NCBI RefSeq assembly: GCF_017592395.1
Contig: NZ_JAGFOU010000004.1
Location: 62,001 to 126,000 of the forward strand
From: Actinomyces bowdenii
Lineage (GTDB): Bacteria; Actinomycetota; Actinomycetes; Actinomycetales; Actinomycetaceae
Length of the DNA: 64,000 nucleotides
Direction of reading: 5' to 3'
Below the pieces are notes generated by a model. It saw nothing but the letters and a program-made list of their open reading frames with translations. It did not search any database and was not told the DNA's origin. Both the position numbers and the translations under genes were made by a program. The number at the start of each line of letters is the position of its first letter. Position 1 is the first letter of the stretch. Below are positions 54,292-64,000 of this stretch, piece by piece.

Positions 54292-56091
54292 ATGCGCACC
54301 GCCCGCCCTGCACCCCAGCAGCCCTCCGGCATGCCCTTCCAGAAGTACCGCCCCTTCCTGGACACAGTGGCCACCGACCTGCCCGACCGCACCTGGCCCA
54401 CCAGGCGCATCACCCAGGCGCCGCGGTGGCTGTCCACCGACCTGCGCGACGGCAACCAGTCCCTCATCGAGCCCATGGGGCCCGCCGCCAAGCGCTCCAT
54501 CTTCGACCTGCTGGTGGCCATGGGCTTCAAGGAGATCGAGGTCGGCTTCCCCGCCGCATCCCAGACCGACTTCGACTTCGTGCGCTCCCTGGTCGAGGAC
54601 GGCGCCATCCCCGAGGACGTCACCATCTCGGTGCTCACCCAGTCGCGCGGCGACCTCATCGAGCGCACCCTGGACGCCTGCGTGGGCATCCCGCGGGCCA
54701 CCGTCCACCTCTACAACGCCATCGCCCCCCTCTTCCGGGAGGTCGTCTTCCGCATGGACCGCGGCCAGGTCCGCGACCTGGCCGTCGAGGGCACCCGGCA
54801 GGTCATCGCCCGCGCCGAGAAGGTCCTCACCGAGGACACGGTCTTCGGCTTCGAGTACTCCCCGGAGATCTTCGTCGACGCCGAGCGCGAGTACGCCCTG
54901 GAGGTCTGCAGCGCCGTCATGGACGTCTGGCAGCCCGAGGACGGGCGCGAGATCATCCTCAACCTGCCGGCCACCGTCGAGCGCGCCACCCCCAACGTCT
55001 ACGCCGACCAGATCGAGTGGATGAGCCGGAACCTGCCCCACCGCGAGCACGTGTGCCTGTCCCTGCACAACCACAACGACCGGGGCTCGGGCGTGGCCGC
55101 CACCGAGCTGGGCCTGCTGGCCGGGGCCGACCGCGTGGAGGGCTGCCTGTTCGGCCACGGGGAGCGCACCGGCAACGTCGACCTGGTGACCCTGGCCCTC
55201 AACCTGTTCAGCCAGGGCGTGGATCCCATGCTGGACATCTCCCGCATCGATGAGATCCGGCGCACCGTCGAGCGCGCCACCGGCATGGATGTGCCCCCGC
55301 GCACCCCCTACGCCGGTGAGCTGGTCTACACCTCCTTCTCCGGCTCCCACCAGGACGCCATCAAGAAGGGCTTCGCCGCCCGCGCCGCCCAGGTCCAGGC
55401 CCGCCGGGCCGAGGGGCTCGGCGAGGAGCAGGCCGAGACCGCCGTGCCCTGGTCCATGCCCTACCTGCCCATCGACCCCCATGACGTGGGCCGCTCCTAC
55501 GAGGCCGTGGTGCGCGTCAACTCGCAGTCCGGCAAGGGCGGGGTGGCCTACCTGCTGGGCACCACCCGCAAGCTCGACCTGCCGCGCCGCCTGCAGATCG
55601 AGTTCTCCCGCATCGTCCAGCGCCACACCGACACCTATGGCGGCGAGGTCGACGCCTCCGGCCTGTGGCGCATCTTCGCCGACGAGTACCTGCCGGCCGA
55701 CGGCGTGGGCGGGGACGGCCAGGAGCATCTCGAGGGCCTGGAGCCCTGGGGCCGCTATGCGCTCAAGGGCGCCACCCTGACCTCCAACGGCGAGGGGGAG
55801 GGCTCGCAGCTGACCGTCACCGTCGCCGACGGCGGTCAGGAGCGGGAGCTGGTCGCCCAGGGCAACGGCCCCCTGGACGCCTTCGTCACCGCCCTGGAGA
55901 CGACCGGGCTGGAGCTGCGGATCCTGGACTACGCCGAGCACGCCCTGTCCCAGGGGCGCGACGCCCGGGCCGCCGCCTACGTCGAATGCGAGGTGGACGG
56001 CCAGGTCCTGTGGGGCGTGGGCATCGACCACTCCATCACCACCGCCTCCTTCAAGGCCGTCATCTCCGCCGTCAACCGCGCCCTGCGCTGA
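54292..56091 (+). CDS. leuA: 2-isopropylmalate synthase
   Basis: First committed enzyme of Leu synthesis (acetyl-CoA plus 2-oxoisovalerate); 599 aa, the long actinobacterial form. The catalytic domain shows STDLRDGNQSLIEPM, GFPAASQTDFDF, SLHNHNDRGSGVAATELGL with the metal His pair, and GCLFGHGERTGNVDL. The C-terminal regulatory domain (about 450-599) ends SITTASFKAVISAVNRAL and is the Leu feedback site in characterised enzymes. AGGAGG precedes the ATG. A leader peptide suggests additional attenuation. Confidence 0.97.
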   Translation: MRTARPAPQQPSGMPFQKYRPFLDTVATDLPDRTWPTRRITQAPRWLSTDLRDGNQSLIEPMGPAAKRSIFDLLVAMGFKEIEVGFPAASQTDFDFVRSLVEDGAIPEDVTISVLTQSRGDLIERTLDACVGIPRATVHLYNAIAPLFREVVFRMDRGQVRDLAVEGTRQVIARAEKVLTEDTVFGFEYSPEIFVDAEREYALEVCSAVMDVWQPEDGREIILNLPATVERATPNVYADQIEWMSRNLPHREHVCLSLHNHNDRGSGVAATELGLLAGADRVEGCLFGHGERTGNVDLVTLALNLFSQGVDPMLDISRIDEIRRTVERATGMDVPPRTPYAGELVYTSFSGSHQDAIKKGFAARAAQVQARRAEGLGEEQAETAVPWSMPYLPIDPHDVGRSYEAVVRVNSQSGKGGVAYLLGTTRKLDLPRRLQIEFSRIVQRHTDTYGGEVDASGLWRIFADEYLPADGVGGDGQEHLEGLEPWGRYALKGATLTSNGEGEGSQLTVTVADGGQERELVAQGNGPLDAFVTALETTGLELRILDYAEHALSQGRDARAAAYVECEVDGQVLWGVGIDHSITTASFKAVISAVNRALR

Positions 56092-56297
56092 CCGCCTGCA
56101 GGGCGGGCTCGGGTGGGGGTGCCCGCCGGCGTGGCGGGGCTGGGGGGAGCGGCGCGAGGAACGAGCCACGCGGATGGCAGCCAAGAGCACCCCCACCCCC
56201 ACCCGCCCGTCCCGGTCCATCCCCACCGCCTCTGAGTGACGGACTGGTCGCCGTTCGCATCGCACCGGCGGGCGCCGGGCCGTGAGAGACTGCGGCC

Positions 56298-57047
56298 GTG
56301 ACGACCAGGCTCTACCGCGACGAGGCCGTGGTCCTGCGCACCTACAAGCTCGGCGAGGCCGACCGCATCATCGTCATGCTCACCCGCCACCACGGCCAGG
56401 TGCGGGCCGTGGCCAAGGGCGTGCGCCGCACCTCCTCGCGCTTCGGGGCCCGCCTGGAGCCCTTCTCCATGATCGACGTCCAGCTCCACGCCGGGCGCAG
56501 CCTCGACGTCGTCACCCAGGCCGAGATCATCGACCCCTTCGGGCGGTCCATCTGCGCCGACTACGCCATGTTCACCTGCGCCTCGACCATGGCCGAGACC
56601 GCCGAGCGCCTCAGCGCCGACAACGGCGACCTGGGCACCGAGACCAGCCCCCAGCAGTACCTCCTGCTGGCCGGGGCCCTGGCGGCCATGGCCCACCGGC
56701 GCCACGCCCCCGGCCTCATCCTGGACTCCTACCTGCTGCGCTCCCTGGCCCTGGGGGGCTGGGCCCCCTCGTGCTACGACTGCGCCCTGTGCGGGGCGAG
56801 AGGGCCCCACGGGGCCTTCCACATCCAGGCCGGGGGCGCGGTGTGCGAGACCTGCCGCAGCGCCGGTGCGGTGGTGGTCGCCCCCGCGGCCATGGCACTG
56901 TTGGGGGCACTGCTCTCCGGGGACTGGCCACTGGCCGACGCCTCGGGGCAGCGGGAGCGCGCCGAGGCATCCGGCCTGGTCTCGGCGTACACAACCTGGC
57001 ATCTGGAGCGCCGACTGCGCTCCCTGGCACTCGTGGAAAGGGCATGA
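56298..57047 (+). CDS. recO: DNA repair protein RecO
   Basis: RecFOR-pathway mediator that loads RecA on gapped DNA; 249 aa. N-terminal OB fold ([26 protein letters not shown]), a helical middle, and zinc-binding cysteines in CYDCALCG and VCETC. GTG 56298 is the only start near the family N-terminus. It is 4 bp from uppS, and the leuA-recO-uppS order is conserved in actinobacteria. Confidence 0.95.
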   Translation: MTTRLYRDEAVVLRTYKLGEADRIIVMLTRHHGQVRAVAKGVRRTSSRFGARLEPFSMIDVQLHAGRSLDVVTQAEIIDPFGRSICADYAMFTCASTMAETAERLSADNGDLGTETSPQQYLLLAGALAAMAHRRHAPGLILDSYLLRSLALGGWAPSCYDCALCGARGPHGAFHIQAGGAVCETCRSAGAVVVAPAAMALLGALLSGDWPLADASGQRERAEASGLVSAYTTWHLERRLRSLALVERA

Positions 57048-57050
57048 GCC

Positions 57051-57917
57051 GTGGCATCTGACGACCCCCGCAGCGCACCGGAGGCTCCTGGGCCCGATGA
57101 CCCGCGGGCCGAGCCGCGCAACGAGCAGATCCCCGAGGTCCCCGTCTCCGCGCCCACACCCCTGCACCGCCCCGGACTGACGCCCCCCAGCATCGACCCC
57201 GCCAAGCTCCCGGCCCACGTCGGCCTGGTCATGGACGGCAACGGGCGCTGGGCCAACGCCCGCAACCTGCCCCGCACCGAGGGCCACCGGGCGGGGGAGG
57301 CCAACCTCATCGACGTCATCGCCGGCGCCGTCGAGCTGGGGATCCAGGAGCTGAGCGCCTACGCCTTCTCCACCGAGAACTGGAAGCGCTCGCCGGCCGA
57401 GGTGCGCTTCATCATGGGCTTCACCCGCACCGTCCTGCGCGAGCAGCGCGACCAGCTCCACTCCTGGAATGTGCGAGTGCGCTGGGTGGGCCGCACCCCG
57501 CGGCTGTGGCGCTCGGTGCTCTCCGAGCTGCGGGCCGCCGAGCGCCTGACCGCCGGCAACACCGGCATGACCTTCAACATGTGCATCAACTACGGGGGCC
57601 GCGCCGAGATCACCGACGCCGCCCGGGCCATCGCCGAGGATGCGGCCGCGGGCCGGCTCAAGCCCTCGGCGATCTCCGAGAGCCTCTTCCAGCAGTACCT
57701 CTACTCCCCGACCATGAGGGAGGTCGACCTGTTCGTGCGCACCGGCGGGGAGCGGCGCACCTCCAACTTCCTCCTGTGGTCCTCGGCCTACGCCGAGCTG
57801 TACTTCTCCGACCTGCCCTGGCCCGAGTTCGACCGCACCGAGCTGTGGAAGGCCTGCCAGGACTACGCCCTGCGCGAGCGGCGCTTCGGCGGCGCCATCG
57901 ACCGCGTCGCCCCCTGA
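57051..57917 (+). CDS. uppS: Isoprenyl transferase (UppS family)
   Basis: Cis-prenyltransferase making polyprenyl diphosphate, the lipid carrier for cell-wall synthesis; 288 aa. The catalytic Asp is in [51 protein letters not shown] and [10 protein letters not shown] are family signatures (the usual RTSGE is RTGGE here). A 50-residue Pro-rich N-terminal extension precedes the core. The GTG start has GGAAAGGG upstream. The region downstream holds a palindromic repeat. Confidence 0.94.
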   Translation: MASDDPRSAPEAPGPDDPRAEPRNEQIPEVPVSAPTPLHRPGLTPPSIDPAKLPAHVGLVMDGNGRWANARNLPRTEGHRAGEANLIDVIAGAVELGIQELSAYAFSTENWKRSPAEVRFIMGFTRTVLREQRDQLHSWNVRVRWVGRTPRLWRSVLSELRAAERLTAGNTGMTFNMCINYGGRAEITDAARAIAEDAAAGRLKPSAISESLFQQYLYSPTMREVDLFVRTGGERRTSNFLLWSSAYAELYFSDLPWPEFDRTELWKACQDYALRERRFGGAIDRVAP

Positions 57918-58237
57918 GGATCAAGGCCTGTGACCCGGCGCTGGGCCGCGGCATGGCTGCCGCTGGGGCGCATATCGCGGGGACTGCCTGCGGATCGCAG
58001 GAGGTGCCACTCACCGGAGGAGCCCTGCGCCACCGGCCCGCTGGGTGACTCGATTACTGCTGGGTCACTCGTATCCTGCTGGCCCGGATGGCGCTGTTCG
58101 GGCCAGCGGAATGCGGGTCACCCAGCGAAACGTGGGTGACCCAGCGAAACCCACAGCCACTATGAACAGCCCTGGAGGTGCCCGCGCCCATCGCGGGGTG
58201 CTCAAGGCCCACGACCTCCTCAGGCCCCTCAGGCCTC
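57918..58237. other. Intergenic region with palindromic element, copy 4
   Basis: 320 bp between uppS and the convergent SRPBCC gene, with no gene. It holds the palindrome 58059-58085 with 58100-58126 (27-bp arms, five mismatches), related to the CRISPR trailer element. Further short direct repeats with GGGTGACCCAGCGAAAC occur at about 58133-58149. A terminator or repeated-element role is plausible. Confidence 0.7.
58059..58126. repeat. Palindromic intergenic element, copy 4
   Basis: Imperfect inverted repeat with arms of GCTGGGTCAC...GGCCC type, closest to copies 1-3 in the right arm. It lies between two converging genes. Confidence 0.75.
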
Positions 58238-58720
58238 TCAGGCCTCCTTGGCGGCGATAAGCCCCTGGCCGGTCTCCACCAGGCTCTTCAGCCCGCTGAG
58301 CACCAGCATCCAGCCCTCGCCCGCCACGCCGTCGGCAGTGATGGGGGAGTGCTCCAGGTGGTCGTGAGTGACCCTCAGCAGGCAGTACCCGCCCTCCTGC
58401 TCGGTGATCTCCCAGGCCACACGGCTGGCGGGCTCGTCATGGGCCCGGGGGTCGTACAGGGAGCGCCAGGTGTGCACCAGGCGTCGGGGAGGGTCCCACT
58501 CGGCGATGGTCCCGCGCCCCCACAGGCTCTGCCCGTCGGGGGACAGATAGTTGAAGGCGCCGTCGGGACGGGCCTCGGTCTGGACGGCCGACCCGTAGAA
58601 GTACTGCCGGGTCAGCTCCGGGCTGGTGATCGCCTCCCACACCGCCTGGGGCGTGGCGCGGATGAAGACCTGGTAGACCTGCGGGGATGTCGAGCCCGCG
58701 GGGCTGCTGGGCGTGCTCAT
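58238..58720 (-). CDS. SRPBCC/AHSA1 family protein
   Basis: A 160-aa START-like protein (VYQVFIRATPQAVWEAITSP at the start, then a helix-strand pattern and C-terminal GWMLVLSGLKSLVETG). Such proteins bind hydrophobic ligands. ATG 58720 overlaps the arsR stop (ATGA) and has GGAGG upstream. ArsR-SRPBCC pairs are common in actinobacteria. Ligand unknown. Confidence 0.9.
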   Translation of the reverse strand: MSTPSSPAGSTSPQVYQVFIRATPQAVWEAITSPELTRQYFYGSAVQTEARPDGAFNYLSPDGQSLWGRGTIAEWDPPRRLVHTWRSLYDPRAHDEPASRVAWEITEQEGGYCLLRVTHDHLEHSPITADGVAGEGWMLVLSGLKSLVETGQGLIAAKEA

Positions 58721-59055
58721 GGCTGATCCTCCAATGCTGACCTGAGATCGATGAGGTGCTGGCTGAATCCGGTGGTGTAGGCGTCCATCCACCGGTTGTG
58801 GATCTGCTGGATGGGGACAGGGTTGAGGTAGTGGGCGGTGCGGCGCCCCTCGCGCCGCGCCACCACCAGGCCGGCGTCCTGCAGGATGCGCAGGTGCTTG
58901 GCCACCCCGAAGCGGCTCATATCGAAGCCCTCGGTGAGCTCCGCCAGTGACTGGCCGTCGCGGGAGTGCAGCCGGTCGAGCAGTGACCGTCGGGTGCGAT
59001 CGGCCAGCGCCTTGAAGACCCTGTCCTGATCGTCGTCATCCACTGCCATCACCAT
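58717..59055 (-). CDS. ArsR family regulator
   Basis: A 112-aa winged-helix regulator (VFKALADRTRRSLLDRLHSR, QSLAELTEGFDMSRFGVAKH, LVVARREGRRTAHYLNP). No metal-binding Cys pair is visible, so it is not a classic arsenic or zinc sensor. Starts at 59055 or 59049 are both possible. A perfect palindrome overlaps the 5' end, probably its own operator. Co-transcribed with the SRPBCC gene. Confidence 0.9.
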   Translation of the reverse strand: MVMAVDDDDQDRVFKALADRTRRSLLDRLHSRDGQSLAELTEGFDMSRFGVAKHLRILQDAGLVVARREGRRTAHYLNPVPIQQIHNRWMDAYTTGFSQHLIDLRSALEDQP

Positions 59056-59057
59056 AG

Positions 59058-59073
59058 GTGACCATATGGTCAC
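59058..59073. promoter_or_regulatory. ArsR-type operator, perfect 16-bp palindrome
   Basis: GTGACCATATGGTCAC lies immediately before the arsR start. Length and AT centre suit an ArsR dimer. Autoregulation is inferred. Confidence 0.65.
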
Positions 59074-59076
59074 ACG

Positions 59077-59505
59077 TCAAGCCTCGACCCCCTCGGGTGC
59101 CGGCGCTGAGCAGGAGGCGCACAGGCCGAAGAACTCCGCGGTGTGCTCCATGGCCGTGAAGCCGTGGGCCTGGGAGACCCGGGCGATCCACGACTCCAAC
59201 TCGCCGCCGGCAACCTCCACCGTGTAGCCGCAGTTGCGGCACACGATGTGGTGGTGGTGCTCGGAGCGCTCGCAGGCCCGGTAGAGCAGCTCGCCCTCGG
59301 CGCTGCGCAGCTGGTCGACGTCGCCGGCCTCGGCCAGGGACTGCAGGTTGCGGTAGACGGTGGCCAGTCCCACCCGGGTCCCCTCGGCCTCCAGTGCGGA
59401 GTGGATCTGCTGGGCGGAGCGGAACCCCTCGGTGCGCGCCAGGATGTCGGCCACCGCGGCGCGCTGGCGGGTGGCCCGGGGGCGGACGGTGGTCTTCTCG
59501 CTCAT
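59077..59505 (-). CDS. zur: Zinc uptake regulator Zur (Fur family)
   Basis: A 142-aa Fur-family repressor. Helix-turn-helix core (RQRAAVADILARTEGFRSAQ, GLATVYRNLQSLAEAGDV), the HHHH tract in ERSEHHHHIVCRNCG, and the structural-zinc Cys pairs CRNC and CASC are seen. Its place at the end of znuA-znuC-znuB and the Zur box before znuA make Zur far likelier than Fur. AGGAGG precedes the start, which overlaps znuB by 4 bp. Confidence 0.92.
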   Translation of the reverse strand: MSEKTTVRPRATRQRAAVADILARTEGFRSAQQIHSALEAEGTRVGLATVYRNLQSLAEAGDVDQLRSAEGELLYRACERSEHHHHIVCRNCGYTVEVAGGELESWIARVSQAHGFTAMEHTAEFFGLCASCSAPAPEGVEA

Positions 59506-60392
59506 GGGCTGGCCTCCTGATGACGACGTGACCGACTGGCCAACCGTACCGCCCCGACCACGGCGGTGAGGACCGCCACCGCGGTGTAGGCGCCCACCAG
59601 CAGCACCACGATCATGGCGCCAGGAGACAGGCGCACGAAGTAGGTGATGGTCAGGCCGCTGACGCAGGCCACCACGCCCAGGCCCATGGCCAGGTGCATG
59701 GTGCGGGTGAAGGAGTGGGACACCAGCTGGGCGATGGCCACCGGCACGATCATCACCGCCGAGACCATGAGCGCGCCCACCACCCGCATGGACACCGAGA
59801 CCGTCAGGGCCGCCACCACGGCGATGAGGATGTTCAGCGCCCCCGTGGGCAGCCCGCAGGCCCGGGCGAACTCCTCGTCGTGGCACAGGGCGAACAGGGG
59901 GCCGCGCAGCCCCAGCCCGACCACCAGCACCCCGGCCGCCAGCACGATGGTGAACCAGGTGTCGGTCACCGAGACCGTGGAGATGGAGCCGAACAGGTAG
60001 GAGTTGAGGTTCGTCGTCGTCCCGCCGGCCAGGGAGATGAGGATGACGCCCCCGGCGATGCCCCCGTAGAACAGGATCGCCAGGGCCACATCCCCCCGGG
60101 TGCGGCCGCGGGCGCGGATGGCCTCGATGACCACCGCGCCCAGGACGCTGGCCAGGATCGCCCCGGGGATGGCCAGGGCATCACGCGGGGTGGCGTTCGC
60201 CGCGGCCCCGGCCAGCCAGCCCAGGGCGATGCCGGTCAGGGCGATGTGGCCGATGCCGTCGCCCAGGAGGGCCAGGCCCCGCTGAACCAGGTAGGTGCCC
60301 ACCACGGGGGCCGACAGGCCCACCAGGACGGCCACGATGAAGGCCCGCTGCATCAGGGGGCTGGAGAGCATGGCGGTCAGATCGGCCAGCAT
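59502..60392 (-). CDS. znuB: Zinc ABC transporter permease
   Basis: A 296-aa permease of the ABC-3 metal family, with about eight membrane segments. Markers: GTYLVQRGLALLGDGIGHIALTG, CHDEEFARACGLPTG, and VVGALMVSAVMIVPVA. It overlaps znuC by one base and zur by four, so it is co-transcribed with both. Confidence 0.94.
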   Translation of the reverse strand: MLADLTAMLSSPLMQRAFIVAVLVGLSAPVVGTYLVQRGLALLGDGIGHIALTGIALGWLAGAAANATPRDALAIPGAILASVLGAVVIEAIRARGRTRGDVALAILFYGGIAGGVILISLAGGTTTNLNSYLFGSISTVSVTDTWFTIVLAAGVLVVGLGLRGPLFALCHDEEFARACGLPTGALNILIAVVAALTVSVSMRVVGALMVSAVMIVPVAIAQLVSHSFTRTMHLAMGLGVVACVSGLTITYFVRLSPGAMIVVLLVGAYTAVAVLTAVVGAVRLASRSRRHQEASP

Positions 60393-61303
60393 CAGAAGCG
60401 CTCCTCTCGGGGCGGCCGGGCGCGGAGCACCGGCGCGTGGTGGACTGGCGGGGCCTGCTCGCCGTGGGGGTGCTCGTGCTCGCAGTCCTGGGTGGTGTCG
60501 TGGCCGATCTCGTCGTGGCGGGAGTGGTCGTGGCCCTCGGGACGCAGCTCGGCGGCCCGGCCGTCGCTGATGACCCGGCCGTCCTGGAGCACCACCGCGC
60601 GCTCGACGACGTCGGCCAGCTCGCCCATCTCGTGCAGGACCGTGATGAGCGTCAGCCCGCTGCCGCGCAGCTCGGTGAGGATCGCGGCCAGGGACTCGCG
60701 GCTGGCCCGGTCGATGCCCGCCAGGGGCTCATCGAGGATGAGCAGCTCGGGGCGGCGCACCAGGGCCCGGGCGATGAGCACGCGCTGGGCCTGCCCGCCG
60801 GAGAGGACCTGGACGTGGTCACGGGCCCGGTCGGCCAGGCCGACGGCGTCCAGCGCCTCCATCGCCAGCCTGCCGGCCCGGGGGCCCCGGTCGCCCCAGG
60901 GGCGCCGGGGCCCCAGCAGTCCTGAGCGCACCACCTCCAGGGCGGTGGCCGGGACCCCGGAGGCGGCCGTGACCCGCTGGGGCACGTAGCCCACCCGGTC
61001 CCAGTCCACGCCGCGGCGGCGGTGCACCGCCCTGCCCAGGAGGCGCACCGAGCCCGCGACCGTGGGCACCAGGCCCAGGATGGTCTTGACCAGGGTGGAC
61101 TTGCCCGAGCCGTTGGCCCCCAGGAGGGCCACCGACTCGCCCCGGCCCACCCGCAGGCTCACCCCGTCCAGGATGAGGCAGGAGCCCAGGACCACGCTGG
61201 CATCCTCGGCCTCCACCAGCGCCGATGACGGCGGCGACGCCGCCCGGGAGGTCTCGGGCGGCGTCGCGCTGCGAACGGGATGGCGCATGTCGGAACGGCT
61301 CAT
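60392..61303 (-). CDS. znuC: Zinc ABC transporter ATP-binding protein
   Basis: A 303-aa ATPase. Walker A ALLGANGSGKSTLVK, signature LSGGQAQRVLIARA, Walker B LLILDEPLAGID, switch VLHEMGE. The C-terminal 60 residues are rich in His/Glu/Asp (GHDHSRHDEIGHD, EHEHPHGE), which may buffer or sense zinc in the cytoplasm. The start overlaps the znuA stop. Confidence 0.93.
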   Translation of the reverse strand: MSRSDMRHPVRSATPPETSRAASPPSSALVEAEDASVVLGSCLILDGVSLRVGRGESVALLGANGSGKSTLVKTILGLVPTVAGSVRLLGRAVHRRRGVDWDRVGYVPQRVTAASGVPATALEVVRSGLLGPRRPWGDRGPRAGRLAMEALDAVGLADRARDHVQVLSGGQAQRVLIARALVRRPELLILDEPLAGIDRASRESLAAILTELRGSGLTLITVLHEMGELADVVERAVVLQDGRVISDGRAAELRPEGHDHSRHDEIGHDTTQDCEHEHPHGEQAPPVHHAPVLRARPPREERF

Positions 61304-62364
61304 GTGCAGGACAGCCCGGTGCGCAGGGCCTCCAGGTTGGCCTTCATCCCATCGACGTAGCCGCCCTTGTCGGGGGCGGACTCCATGGGGCTCAGGACGG
61401 CGGTGGTGGTGCCGGTCTCGCTGGCCAGGGCGTCGGCGGTCTTGGTGGAGACCAGCTCCTCGGTGTAGATCGTCGTGGTCCCGGTGTCCTGCACGACCTT
61501 CTTGATCGCGGCGATCTGGGCGGGGCTGGGCTCGGACTCGGGGTCGATGCCAGAGACCGAGGCCTGGGTCAGCCCGTAGCGCTCGGCCAGGTAGCCGAAG
61601 GCCGAGTGGGAGGTGACGAAGGTGGTGCGCTCGCAGGTGGCCAGGCCCTCCTGGTAGCTGGTGTCCAGGGAGTCCAGCTCGGCGGTGAGGGCCTCGAGGT
61701 TCTTCTGGTAGTCCGCGGCGTGGTCGGGGTCGGCGGCCGAGAGGGACTCCTCCACGGCTGCGGCCGCCGCGCTCATGCGCTGGGGGTCGAGCCAGAAGTG
61801 CGGGTCGAGGTCATCGGAGTGGCCGTGGTCATGGTCATGGCCGTGGTCATGGTCGTGAGCCTCCTCCGTGCCGTGGTCGTGGCCGTGATCATCGCCGTGG
61901 TCGTGGCCGTGGTCATCGCCGTGGTCGTGGCTGTGCCCGTGGTCATGATCGTGCTCGACCCCCTCATGGTGGACCAGGTCGGCCTGGGTGCTCAGGTCCA
62001 GGACCGCGGGCCCGGAGACCTGGGCGACGGCGTCGTCGAGCGAGGGCTGGAATCCCGGGACATAGGCGATGATGTCGGCCTCGCCCAGGGCGGTGACATC
62101 CTTGGGGGAGAGCTCGAAGTCGTGGGGCTCGGCATTCGTGGGCGTCACCGAGGTCACGGTGACGTGCTCCCCGCCGATGGTCTCGACCAGGTAGCCGATG
62201 GGGTAGAAGGAGGCTGACACGGCCAGCCGGCCGCCGCCGGAGCCCTCGTCCTCCCCGCTCAGCGCGGAGCAGGCGGTCAGGCCCGCCGCCAGGATGAGGG
62301 CGGCCCCCGCCGCGGCCGCGCGGCGCCATGGGCGCACTGCGTAGGTGCTCGTGGAATCATTCAT
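61300..62364 (-). CDS. znuA: Zinc ABC transporter substrate-binding lipoprotein
   Basis: A 354-aa cluster A-I solute-binding lipoprotein. The signal peptide ends in lipobox LTAC (Cys32). The zinc ligands are expected at His81 (AEPHDF), in DPHFWLDP, in [15 protein letters not shown], and near the C-terminal Asp/Glu region. A 50-residue His/Asp-rich loop (about 132-182) is typical of zinc-specific members. ATG 62364 abuts the Zur box; upstream in-frame ATGs exist (62373, 62379). Confidence 0.95.
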   Translation of the reverse strand: MNDSTSTYAVRPWRRAAAAGAALILAAGLTACSALSGEDEGSGGGRLAVSASFYPIGYLVETIGGEHVTVTSVTPTNAEPHDFELSPKDVTALGEADIIAYVPGFQPSLDDAVAQVSGPAVLDLSTQADLVHHEGVEHDHDHGHSHDHGDDHGHDHGDDHGHDHGTEEAHDHDHGHDHDHGHSDDLDPHFWLDPQRMSAAAAAVEESLSAADPDHAADYQKNLEALTAELDSLDTSYQEGLATCERTTFVTSHSAFGYLAERYGLTQASVSGIDPESEPSPAQIAAIKKVVQDTGTTTIYTEELVSTKTADALASETGTTTAVLSPMESAPDKGGYVDGMKANLEALRTGLSCT

Positions 62365-62378
62365 GCGAATCATTCTCA
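62364..62378 (-). promoter_or_regulatory. Zur box before znuA
   Basis: On the minus strand TGAGAATGATTCGCA, matching the pattern TG-NN-AAT-N-ATT-NN-CA of actinobacterial Zur boxes. It ends at the first base of the ATG. Zur with zinc would block transcription of znuACB-zur. Confidence 0.85.
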
Positions 62379-62570
62379 TCACAATGGGCGCCCGGGTCAA
62401 ACCGCGCCGCGCCCCCGCCCCCTTCCCCATGCTCCTCGCAGTGTGCCGTGAGGCGCCTCGCATCCGGGCCCGCCCGGCCCATGGCGGCCCCCGGGCACGG
62501 GCCGCCTACACTGGCCCCACTCGTTCCCGCCAACCAGGTGGGATCGCGACGACTCCCAAGGAGAGAACCG

Positions 62571-63962
<1,392 letters not shown>

Positions 63963-64000
63963 CCCGCGCCTGACCCGCCGCTGCGCATCCCCGGCCGCCG

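Noticed and set aside
56174-56239. 21-codon frame MAAKSTPTPTRPSRS... between leuA and recO
   Set aside because: It has a weak purine-rich upstream stretch but no codon pattern, family match or regulatory structure that would support a leader peptide.

Overview
The window is about 64 kb of very GC-rich (roughly 70% or more by eye) bacterial chromosome. It has dense, often 1-4 bp overlapping genes, many GTG starts and AGGAGG-type ribosome binding sites. Gene content and order (lepA-hemW-DUF3097-hrcA-dnaJ-rsmE-phoH-ybeY-CNNM-era-leuA-recO-uppS-zur-glyS, with comEA-comEC-holA-rpsT just before) are the conserved actinobacterial backbone. The DUF1846 protein, fused trpC-trpB and short ComEC suggest an Actinomyces-like member of the Actinomycetales. 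That placement is inference; no rRNA or complete tRNA gene is present to test it.

Layout. 1-5.8 kb: DNA-uptake genes comEA-comEC, then holA, a DUF1846 protein and rpsT with a clear terminator. 5.8-11 kb: an ABC exporter pair, a PemK/MazF-like protein and a sugar porter, with two copies of a long, perfect palindromic element. 11-18.3 kb: trpEGD(CB)A, minus strand, preceded by a leader peptide with three tandem Trp codons. 18.3-21.1 kb: a two-unit relic of type I-E-like CRISPR spacing, a pirin and an orphan CRISPR array (7 spacers) with its leader, no cas genes. 21.1-32 kb: DedA-like and unknown membrane proteins, lepA, MOSC protein, trmB, hemW, membrane protein, ion transporter, VOC protein, DUF3097. 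32.4-36.6 kb: CIRCE-hrcA-dnaJ, yggS, rsmE. 36.6-43 kb: accessory block with a giant-linker MmyB-type regulator, a TetR-ABC cassette with a visible promoter/operator, and an EamA permease. 43-47.3 kb: phoH-ybeY-CNNM-era. 47.4-54 kb: accessory block with putA, an ABC-permease-XRE cassette and a second CRISPR locus whose 230-bp leader differs from the first at six positions. 54-57.9 kb: leucine-codon leader peptide, leuA, recO, uppS. 58-62.6 kb: an ArsR/SRPBCC pair and the zinc-uptake cluster znuA-znuC-znuB-zur with a Zur box. 62.6-64 kb: glyS.

How it works together. Much of the window is core housekeeping: translation (rpsT, lepA, trmB, ybeY, era, rsmE, glyS), stress response (hrcA, dnaJ), recombination and uptake of DNA (comEA, comEC, recO), and Trp and Leu biosynthesis, both apparently under ribosome-mediated attenuation. 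The accessory islands sit between conserved neighbours, and these are where the repeats lie. Most notable are the duplicated CRISPR leader/trailer without cas genes, a tRNA-like fragment in the second array, a family of palindromic intergenic elements, and a transcription factor with about 540 residues of low-complexity linker.
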